Positions 37,901-42,687 of a stretch of 64,000 nucleotides of DNA are shown one piece after another. A program made the translations under genes and the position numbers. The notes under the pieces were generated by a model. The model did no database searches and was not told where the DNA came from. It saw only the letters and a program-made list of their open reading frames with translations. Numbering within the stretch: the first letter of the stretch is position 1; every line of letters starts with the position of its first letter. The DNA comes from JBDXHU01 sp039989475. Its GTDB lineage: Bacteria; Pseudomonadota; Gammaproteobacteria; Pseudomonadales; Halieaceae. The DNA lies in assembly GCA_039989475.1 (NCBI GenBank), contig JBDXHU010000010.1:248001-312000 (forward strand), given 5' to 3'.

Positions 37901-39886
37901 GCCGCTGAGTCAGTGGCCAAGGGTGTACCGGTGAGGTACAGCGCCGACGGCATTTACTCCGACGGTACTACCAGCCTACTGTCTGACGATGTGGCCTGGC
38001 GCTCCACGGCTACTGATGTGGCCACCATCGATGCAGTGACCGGGCTTGCCAGCACGGTGGGCGTGGGTGAGGCAGATATCATCGCTGCATTCGAAGAGCT
38101 GGAAGGTAAGGCCAGGCTGGAGGTAACGCCGGCTGAACTGCTGGGCCTGCAAATTTCACCAGCAGCGCCGGTCACGCTATTGTCAGGCCAGAAGCAGCAA
38201 TACAGGGCCGAAGCGCGCTATAGCGACGGCAGCTCGGGCGACGTGACGGAGCAGGTGACCTGGGCAGTCCAGCCCTCATCGCTTGCTTCCTTTGTAGATC
38301 CGCAACAAGCACCTGGTCTGCTGGAGGCGCAGTCGCAGGGTGACGGTCTGGTATTAGCTTATATGCGCCAGTCCGGCGAAGAGTTGACTGGTCGTCTGGC
38401 TGTGGCCTCAGTTGAGCTTACGGTCGATGCCGTGACGCTTGAGTCGGTAGAAATCAATACCGGATATAGCAACGATGGCAGTATTGAGATGCGAGTTGGC
38501 ACGCAGCAGGCATGGACGGCCATTGCCAGGCTAAGCAATGGCGACACTCCCGATATTACCAGTACCGCTGTGTGGACCAGCTTCCGCCCTGCGGTGGTCG
38601 ATGTCAGCGTTGACGAAAATGCGGACATCGCTAATGTGAGCGCCATCAGCCAGGGTGCAGCTACGGTGAGAATCTATTATGTAGATCCTGTGAACGCGGG
38701 GCTGCCCTTCACTGATTCGATCTCGGTGACTACAACGCCGCCGGCCCTGCTTGGCGTCGATGTCTACCCCGATTCAGTGGTCGCAACTGAGGGTGCCGAG
38801 TTGCAGTTTCTGGCTATCGCCAGCTACGAGGGCGGCGGCAAGGATCTTGTGACTTATCAGGCCGACTGGCTCTCAAGTGATACGGAAGTTGTCGCGGTAA
38901 GCGCAACAGGCGCAGCAGAGGCACTGGCAGCGGGTAGCGCTGTTGTCACCGCTGCCTTTGGGGGCAAGTCCGGCGATGCCTCCATGCAGGTTACAGGGCG
39001 CGTACTGGAAAGCATTACTGTAGAGCCCGGCAACCTCAGCCTGGGCCCAGCGGGAAGCAGGGCCTACCAGGCCTTTGCGCGCTACTCCGATGATACTCTT
39101 GATGAGATTACGGCGGACGCCAACTGGGCCTCCAGCGACACCTCGGTAGCGACTGTTGTGAATACCAATAATGGCGCCAACCCGCGGGGCTATGTTTCCG
39201 CCAGGGGCCCGGGAGAAACATCTATCACTGCTACATTGGACGGCGTGAGTGGATCAGGCTCGCTCACGGTAACAGCCAGTTGCGAAGCAGCCTCTCCCAA
39301 CGGCAAGCCCGACAGTGTACGGGTAGAGCCGGATGATGCCAGTTTGCCAGTGGGAGATGAGCTGCAATACACGCTTATCGGCGAGTTCCCGGATGACTGC
39401 CAGGAGGATCTCACTGACTCTGGCAATACCAACTGGAAAATTGATGATAAGAACGTGGTCGATTTTGTAGATAAACAGGGGTCGCCCGGCCTGGTGGTCG
39501 CGGTAGGCGAGGGGACCACCGAAGTTGAAGGCAAATTCAAGGACGTCAGGGACAGCGCGACGGTTACGGTGTTCGCCAACTCACAGGGTTGCGATGATAT
39601 AGATCAGAATGAGTTACCTGACTATATCTATATCGTGGAGTCCGCAAAGATTTCCGAGGGTGAGAGTTTCCAGTTTGAAGCGAGGGGTGTTTGGCGGGGG
39701 GGCGAATGCGACCTGGATATCACCGACAGCCCCTTCCTGCAGTGGCGCAACCTCGATGGCGGCGAGCAGATCTGCCCGATCGATGGCACTGGACTGGCCG
39801 CAGGTGTCAGTAAGGGCAAGACCGATATCGAGGCGGCCTACAACGGTGGCCGCAGTGATCGCAAAGAGTGTCAGGTACAGAAATAG
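28973..39886 (+). CDS. Giant lipoprotein of about 39 bacterial Ig-like (BIG2) units
   Basis: A single uninterrupted frame of 3637 residues. The N-terminus is a lipoprotein signal with lipobox LFGC, so the protein should be anchored to a membrane and, if surface-exposed, reach far from the cell. By eye it consists of about 39 units of ~85-100 residues with the BIG2 pattern: V.P..A.[IV]..G..Q[QY].A, YSDGS..DVT, W.SSD..[IV]A.V, GLATG...G...I.A. Units ~7-21 are alike; later units, many with PAGT near their start, are more divergent. Cysteines appear only at the lipidation site and in the last ~200 residues. BIG2 arrays occur in adhesins and invasins. No enzymatic or sorting domain was seen. Repeat elements of one family flank both sides. 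Confidence 0.9.
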   Translation: MTVWSRTVAVIFGSLFLFGCSDGNGDYQANPPDPGPVLEQILLLPESAEVPAGLQVEYTATGVYSDGSEQNLTDSVSWSSSVEDIASIDPSGVATGLAPGVTDISALLDDVTGSTALTVSDAEVVSLGIFPPAASLQKGTTQDYRAFAIYTDGRLENVTFAAQWSLADDSGILAPYEPLLTKGLNALDDFATAIAVDVGSDTLLVSLPAQEEVSAAATTDTAGISQVVVTDSELLTLRINPRSATILDASSRQYQATGLYADGTTADLTKVVIWATDNPAAATVSNQPGERGLVRGVAAGTANITAIFQNRKDETDVTVLASGGLNPVTKLDVFPPLQSLNVGSAQQYSAIAYLADGTAIDVTADALWASSLEEVALISNAPATVGLAVATSAGVTSIQAEYEGFDGSSSLEVRSPGEGELQQIVVEPATSVLQNFTSQQFRAFGLYDDGSRRDITGDVVWGSEDEAVIQVSNSIDLGKGLGLALATGDTRVTATQAVPDAQVQGTATVSVIDAAGLPALIVVDPPTAISFVGDNQQFSATLVLENGQSENVSDNVTWSVTDSAVAQVDDNGLATAEAEGATNIVATLSIAGVPISGSALYTVQAMTIEEILVDPPLANIIVGSTQAYTARAVLSDGRVVDVSQAVSWSSSNSAVAPINLDGVAFASAPGSTTIAALLTLEGGSYQGTALLSVAPAPVTVTSIVVSPKSASVFTNGRQQFTATALLSNGTQVDVSNDSSWSTTDTAIAHVDSSGLATGLSAGSTEVQARFLSAGITYSDSASLQVNSPQPVSIEVLPPVAALVVDSTLQYTALAQLNDGSEVDVSGQVSWVSADPLIAQIAPGGLATALAQGNTLISAVLDVEGTPVGGDAELQVKPLPLELLNLQVEPVAAEILIGGGQQYRAIASFSDGSSQDVTGQSSWTSSDASIAQVNEAALATGLAEGVVQISALYVYQEQNASAAGQLSVLAPVAVEELIVDPPLQTVSIGEKTQYTARLVLSNGQTVDVTNDSNWVSAAPGIASVNPGNGRATGESAGETSIEASISVADQLYTNSASIEVLAPDPEVLEILVEPASANILVGGTQQYTALAVYSDNTVQDISQLVSWASSDDSLAWVDSAGLATALAAGKVDITATWIDQGQSYSNSGRLSIAAPDITVTGIEVSPATAEQLVGGKQQYTATAFLSDGSSRDVTAQTLWQSSDSLVANISAAGRATALSPGATDIVGTYTDADGSYMDSALFTVVAAPVTVEQLVVDPPTASVLIEGVQQFTATALLSDGSSQDVTDLASWQSTATDIAHVDGQGLATGLAAGKSDIQATFSYGGQTVSDAGRLTVQAPVVEIEEIQVIPPVADILVGDKLQYTAIAVLSNGSQVDVTNEASWLSSDSSVAQLNDAGRATGISAGQVTVTASVVYQGETSQGVAQLEVKAAEISIDELVVEPATAEVLIDGTQQFRAYVLLSDGSRHEVTQTASWRSSDDQLAAVDPQGLATGLAEGKVEITATYLYQGQSYSDAGRLTIKAPQVGIDSLRVEPAFAEVLIGGTQQYRAIALLSDGTQLDVTRDVSWSSSNDAIAQVSATGLATGLTAGTIAVTAQLDYAGELYSDSGDLQVNSPAVSVSEIVVEPPSAEVVVESTARYTAVAILSNGDEIPVTDEATWTTADTAIAVVTAPGVVEGIDAGTTDVIATLVYLEASFSDSARVKVQPPTVTVDELVVTPAAAEILVDGKLQYTATAILSDGSEIDVTRDSSWSSSDDAIAAISVEARATGIAPGAATITAQFEYQGNSVSDSAQLTVKPPAVTVDELVVEPAQATIEAETTQQYTATAILSDGDIVDVSNEVVWRSLNTAIADIDSTGLAIGLAEGDTQIEASLLYNGVTSTDNAELRVKPAPVVAEDLVVDPLQAELVEGQSQQFSATVYYSDDSSGDVTDEASWTSSDTSVAKVNGQGLAQTLAPGTSQISATFDGLTTSGELDVTARVAVELQVVPPSVTDPAGTKGPLLALARYSDDSVEVVSALASWSTGDPALVAIEQQAGAKAVVYELRAVGNTTITASLDGLASTVPAEITPPVLQTIEVSPALVSTPAGLLVKFTATGFYGDGSSADLTDEAAWSSSDDSVAVIVSPGVAESLTAGVADISAEHEGVEGVARYSVTEAEISSLVVTPPSFTDPAGTSTQFQARAIYTDGSDRVVTSQADWSSSNIDVAAVQTAGDESPGLTSLLVPGSAIITAQLQGAEDSAELLVSDPVIVEINLQPYDDTAPSLSKLQFVATAIYSDQSTANVTAEASWASDSRLQAVAGLAGEVYTLTPGLANISASLDGVSGTAPLTVVPAQVIDLQVEPGSVEGPAGSSLRLRATAFYDNGLSVDVTRRSSWQSADKTVAVVRASGAQAGLSGLLSEGQTTITANFSGVVREVPVTVTPAQLLELFIQPEDPSVPLGRSQQFEAWGVYSDGSQGPLFEQGRAGLLRSLTDSVTWTSSDDDIASINTTGLAQSVAVGTTSIGAAYQGLSTSTGMEVTAATITQLVITPAFNEGPAGTESQLKATATYSDNSQRDVTRDVEWSTANSAVATVGPAGKLSFLAEGTTTIFGKLQGAPTAEAEARTTPALLETIVLTPDPLSLRVGDSGQMLATGTYSDGSTADVTDEADWTTGDPGIATVDAGGLVSGVAEGAARVKASIAEVAGTADVNVRPATLTSIQIEPGAVDAPAGTEGRLRATGYYSDGSQQDLTAVATWDSADEAVAVVGNGDVYGGELKLKATGTTEVGAALGAVSNKITVKVTAAILESIDVQPAVASIPRGTQQQYTATGEYSDGSYRQLNDDPGLIWTSTEPQVASIDSDGLATAVAVDPEINGDSTNIIATLDVVKSPAAKLTVTAPVPESLTVTPAGLAEPAGTTGQLKATVTYSDSSQEDVTAESGWKSSDPATVLVYNGADAGRIDFKQAGSATVTALFQEVPGSTDVQVTAPILQAIVVTPAAESVAKGVPVRYSADGIYSDGTTSLLSDDVAWRSTATDVATIDAVTGLASTVGVGEADIIAAFEELEGKARLEVTPAELLGLQISPAAPVTLLSGQKQQYRAEARYSDGSSGDVTEQVTWAVQPSSLASFVDPQQAPGLLEAQSQGDGLVLAYMRQSGEELTGRLAVASVELTVDAVTLESVEINTGYSNDGSIEMRVGTQQAWTAIARLSNGDTPDITSTAVWTSFRPAVVDVSVDENADIANVSAISQGAATVRIYYVDPVNAGLPFTDSISVTTTPPALLGVDVYPDSVVATEGAELQFLAIASYEGGGKDLVTYQADWLSSDTEVVAVSATGAAEALAAGSAVVTAAFGGKSGDASMQVTGRVLESITVEPGNLSLGPAGSRAYQAFARYSDDTLDEITADANWASSDTSVATVVNTNNGANPRGYVSARGPGETSITATLDGVSGSGSLTVTASCEAASPNGKPDSVRVEPDDASLPVGDELQYTLIGEFPDDCQEDLTDSGNTNWKIDDKNVVDFVDKQGSPGLVVAVGEGTTEVEGKFKDVRDSATVTVFANSQGCDDIDQNELPDYIYIVESAKISEGESFQFEARGVWRGGECDLDITDSPFLQWRNLDGGEQICPIDGTGLAAGVSKGKTDIEAAYNGGRSDRKECQVQK

Positions 39887-39915
39887 CCCGCTAAACTCCG
39901 CGCAGCGCTAAAAAA

Positions 39916-40117
39916 GGTCGGAGGTGAATGGGGTCGGAGGTAAATGGGGTCGGAGGTAAATGGGGTCAGACCCCAGCGGGGTCGGAGGTGAGTGGGGTCG
40001 GAGGTGAGTGGGGTCAGACCCCAGCGGGGTCGGAGGTGAGTGGGGTCGGAGGTGAATGGGGTCGGAGGTGAATGGGGTCTGACCCCAGCGGGGTCGGAGG
40101 TGAGTGGGGGCGGAGGT
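39916..40117. repeat. Intergenic repeat element C (GGGGTCGGAGGT family)
   Basis: Ten GGAGGT cores and three 15-base palindromes TGGGGTC[AT]GACCCCA are arranged in blocks, with GAG or AAA linkers between units. It starts 30 bases after the stop of the giant lipoprotein and ends one base before the stop codon (minus strand) of the convergent multiheme cytochrome gene. A minus-strand open frame through it (repeating TSDPTHLRPRWG) is an artefact of the repeat. Confidence 0.9.
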
Positions 40118-40118
40118 T

Positions 40119-41612
40119 TTACTCCGCGCGGAAGTTTGTGTCGTGGCCGTTGATGCTGAAGCTGGTGGGCAGTGATACCCAGTGGGCGGCGCCCCTGTGG
40201 TCTTTGCTGTGCAGGGCCATACCGAAAGTGTAGCTTTGCCCCGGTGTGATTGAACGCAGGGGTGCGTCTACGCGCAGGGGGCGCTGGATAGTTGCGTTCC
40301 AGACGCCATCGGCGAATTCTGTAGACACTGACAGTAGCCCAGCCTGTTGCCAATCCAGGTCCGCCAGCAGTGTGGCAACCCGGGCCTTGCCCCTGGCCAG
40401 ATCGATGGTCCACAGTTCAACGAAGTCTCCGGCCGCAATCATCTGTTCAAGCTGCTCGTCTGTTTTCAATAGTGCGGGCTGGCCGACAGCTTGCATTTGC
40501 TTGCGGGAATTTCTCAGGTATTTATCAATTCCCACCCCACGGTCCCGGGACATGCCGGGCATGTCGGCGTGGCAGGCGGCCCAGCAGCCGCCGCGGGCGA
40601 ATTCCTGGTCACCGCCAAAGCCCCACATGAATGCGACGCTCTGGTCATCCTCGCTGCCTTGCCACTGCAGTCGCAGGATCAAGCGATCATCCTCCGCCAG
40701 GAAGCTGGTGTTGATTATTCTTGAGCTGGCTTGCTGCTGGCCCAGGCTGGCACCCATGGCAGCCTCATCACCGCGGTGGCAGGTCTGGCAGGACGCACCC
40801 TGGCGCAAGGGCTGTGAGCCCGGGTGTTGGCTTAGCAGCCAGTCTGAGTCCGACTGTCCCGGGTAGAACAAGGTCAGCTCACCACTGGCCTGGGGTAGTG
40901 CATGGAATAACTCTTCAGTGTCAGTAGCACCGTGTGCCACACCCTCGTGACAGGCAAGACAGGTCATCTCTTTCTTGTCCATCACCCGGTGGTAGGTTTT
41001 GGCGCTGTCTGAAACCTTGCTGCTGTCCTGCATTCTGTCCAGCTTGTGGCAGCGTCGGCAGCCGGCGGAGTCATTGCTCATCATCACCGCCTGCGGGCGC
41101 TGATCGGCATGTGGATTGTGACAGCTGGTGCAATCGGGATTCATGCGGCGCATCCGCTCCTTGCCATGGATGCCGGTTTTCTGGGTCTTGTGACAGATGG
41201 TGCAGACCTCAGCTTGCTGCCTGGCTTGCAGCACCCGGTCCTGCTCGACGTGCAAGTCATGACATGAAATACAGGTAACGTTATTGACCATGTGTAGTGA
41301 GTCGCGCCAGTGCGCGGCCGTGTTGTCCTGGTGGCATTCCAGGCACTGGCCGTCTTGCGCCGCGGCGGAGGCTGACCAGCGAGGTCCGAAGCTGACGTCG
41401 GGCGCCGTCAGTGTGGGTCGACTCAGGTGGTCCAGACTGGGGCCGTGGCAGGACTCGCAGTTGGCGAGCGGACCGTGCTTGCTCCCCAGCATGGCGTGCA
41501 TACTGCTGTCACTGTCCTCGTGGCAACTGGAACAAGCTGCGGTTTCGCTGTGACCATGGACTGACAGCAGCGATAGCATTGCAAGCAATACCAAGGGGGC
41601 AATAAAACGCAT
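40119..41612 (-). CDS. Decaheme c-type cytochrome: MtrA-like part fused to ethylbenzene-dehydrogenase-type heme domain
   Basis: A 497-residue secreted protein (signal peptide to about residue 24). Nine CXXCH motifs start at residues 27, 52, 90, 114, 137, 161, 185, 218 and 275, and a tenth is of the form CWAACH at 343. The first six or so resemble the neighbouring MtrA: both have SFGP[RK]W, C.ECHQ and C..CHNPH in order. From about residue 295 to the end the chain matches the ethylbenzene dehydrogenase-related heme-binding domain (FMWGFGGDQEFARGGCWAAC, then HADMPGM). The ATG at 41612 follows CCGGAG. It lies 17 bases after the NapC-like gene, so they probably share a message and a periplasmic electron route. 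Confidence 0.85.
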   Translation of the reverse strand: MRFIAPLVLLAMLSLLSVHGHSETAACSSCHEDSDSSMHAMLGSKHGPLANCESCHGPSLDHLSRPTLTAPDVSFGPRWSASAAAQDGQCLECHQDNTAAHWRDSLHMVNNVTCISCHDLHVEQDRVLQARQQAEVCTICHKTQKTGIHGKERMRRMNPDCTSCHNPHADQRPQAVMMSNDSAGCRRCHKLDRMQDSSKVSDSAKTYHRVMDKKEMTCLACHEGVAHGATDTEELFHALPQASGELTLFYPGQSDSDWLLSQHPGSQPLRQGASCQTCHRGDEAAMGASLGQQQASSRIINTSFLAEDDRLILRLQWQGSEDDQSVAFMWGFGGDQEFARGGCWAACHADMPGMSRDRGVGIDKYLRNSRKQMQAVGQPALLKTDEQLEQMIAAGDFVELWTIDLARGKARVATLLADLDWQQAGLLSVSTEFADGVWNATIQRPLRVDAPLRSITPGQSYTFGMALHSKDHRGAAHWVSLPTSFSINGHDTNFRAE

Positions 41613-41629
41613 ACCTGGTCTCCGGTGAA

Positions 41630-42217
41630 CTAGTGGCCTGACTGCAGTTGGCTGATTTGCTCGGGCGCTGTGTGGGTGAGCCCGGCGTGACAATCAATAC
41701 AGGTGCGCTTGCCGGTCTTCAATACCTTGTGGAAAGACTGGGCCTTGCTCGTCTGGGCTGCCGACAACATATGATTTACATCGTGGCAGTTACGACACTC
41801 CTGGGAATCATTAGCCTTTAGCCGCGCTATTTCGCGTTCTTTCATCCTGGGTGCGTGGGCGGCATACTTTTCGGGGGTGTCGATAATGCCGGTGATGCTG
41901 CCCCAGACTTCGCGGGAGGCCTCAATTTTGCGAATCATCTTGGGAATGAATTCCTTGGGCACGTGGCAGTCCGAGCAGCCAGGCCTGACACCGCTCTTGT
42001 TCATGTGGTGTGTAGTACCCACCAGCATCATGCCGGGGTTGTCCGCCATTTCATGACAACTGGTACAGAATTCTTCGGTGCTGGTAGCGTGCATGGTGGC
42101 GTCAAAGGCCACGACGCTAATTACGCCGAGGATTATGCCGCCGCCGGCCAGTGTCAGCACAGAGTATTTAGCTGTCGGGCTCAACAGGAACTGGAACAAT
42201 CTCTTGAAAATACCCAC
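41630..42217 (-). CDS. NapC/NirT-family tetraheme cytochrome (CymA/NrfH-like quinol dehydrogenase)
   Basis: A 195-residue protein with one N-terminal membrane anchor (YSVLTLAGGGIILGVISVVA) and four CXXCH motifs at residues 51, 81, 141 and 173. This is the arrangement of CymA, NapC and NrfH, which oxidise quinol in the inner membrane and pass electrons to periplasmic cytochromes. The start is GTG with a strong GAGGAG seven bases upstream. It leads the two-gene unit with the EB_dh-type cytochrome and is divergent from the small triheme cytochrome. It is the natural entry point for the conduit encoded next door. Confidence 0.9.
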   Translation of the reverse strand: MGIFKRLFQFLLSPTAKYSVLTLAGGGIILGVISVVAFDATMHATSTEEFCTSCHEMADNPGMMLVGTTHHMNKSGVRPGCSDCHVPKEFIPKMIRKIEASREVWGSITGIIDTPEKYAAHAPRMKEREIARLKANDSQECRNCHDVNHMLSAAQTSKAQSFHKVLKTGKRTCIDCHAGLTHTAPEQISQLQSGH

Positions 42218-42272
42218 GCTTATCTCCTCGATATCAATTTTCGCAAATGTTTGGCTGACCCGTTATTTCATG

Positions 42273-42299
42273 TAGTCTAGACTAATCACCGTGTGATTA
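42273..42299. promoter_or_regulatory. Two palindromes in the divergent cytochrome promoter region
   Basis: TAGTCTAGACTA (42273-42284) is a perfect 12-base palindrome. It overlaps TAATCAC-CGT-GTGATTA (42283-42299), with seven-base arms and a three-base centre. Both lie between the NapC-like gene and the triheme gene. They do not fit the Fnr (TTGAT-N4-ATCAA) or Crp consensus well. They are candidate operators for an unidentified regulator. Confidence 0.45.
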
Positions 42300-42318
42300 T
42301 CTAATGGAGTACTCTTAT

Positions 42319-42627
42319 ATGTTGTCCAGGAAACTGCTGCCGTCGCTTGTTCTCATGCCGCTCCTCTGCGCTCCCGCCATGTTCTCGCTCGCGGCGGATG
42401 TCGATTGCACCATGTGCCACGATTCAGCGCCGATCCCTGCCGCCCATATGGAGGTTGAAGAGGTCTCAGTTGAATCCTGCACCATGTGTCACGAATCAGC
42501 AGCGGACGACGCCTTCTTTGTCACCCTGCATAATCAGCACGGCGAGGACCTGGGTTGCGATAGCTGCCATGACGGCGATCTCGATGCGCGCAATACCAGG
42601 CTAAAGGAAATGCTCGCCAGCCCCTAA
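42319..42627 (+). CDS. Small periplasmic triheme c-type cytochrome
   Basis: A 102-residue secreted protein with signal peptide (MLSRKLLPSLVLMPLLCAPA, cleavage near LAA) and three CXXCH motifs: DCTMCH, SCTMCH and GCDSCH. Extra histidines (HMEVEE, HNQHGED) could be distal heme ligands. The second ATG is chosen because TGGAG lies nine bases before it; an ATG at 42304 in frame would add five residues and break the signal pattern only slightly. It resembles small cytochrome c3/c7-type shuttles and may ferry electrons between the NapC-like protein and the MtrA-type conduit. Confidence 0.8.
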   Translation: MLSRKLLPSLVLMPLLCAPAMFSLAADVDCTMCHDSAPIPAAHMEVEEVSVESCTMCHESAADDAFFVTLHNQHGEDLGCDSCHDGDLDARNTRLKEMLASP

Positions 42628-42633
42628 AAAAAT

Positions 42634-42663
42634 CGGGGGTGGCAGCCTGGCTGCGCACCCCCG
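42634..42663. terminator. Bidirectional intrinsic terminator
   Basis: CGGGGGTG (42634-42641) pairs with CACCCCCG (42656-42663), and inside it GCAGC pairs with GCTGC around a three-base loop, with one bulged base. A-run before and T-rich run after make it usable in both directions, for the triheme gene and the convergent decaheme gene. Confidence 0.8.
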
Positions 42664-42687
42664 TATCCCTACTTTTCTTTTCCAGGT

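Noticed and set aside
28973..39886. Frame breaks or multiple genes within the giant Ig-like coding region
   Set aside because: The frame is continuous from lipobox to stop, and unit periodicity continues without interruption.
28702..40117. Repeat elements A-C as CRISPR arrays
   Set aside because: Units are about 16 bases with no unique spacers of constant length and no cas genes nearby.
39871..40413. A 180-codon minus-strand frame reading repeated TSDPTHLRPRWG
   Set aside because: It is repeat element C read through in one frame and overlaps the real multiheme cytochrome gene out of frame. The period of the peptide is that of the DNA repeat.
42283..42299. TAATCAC-CGT-GTGATTA as an Fnr or Crp site
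   Set aside because: Neither TTGAT-N4-ATCAA nor TGTGA-N6-TCACA fits the arms and spacing; left as an unassigned palindrome.
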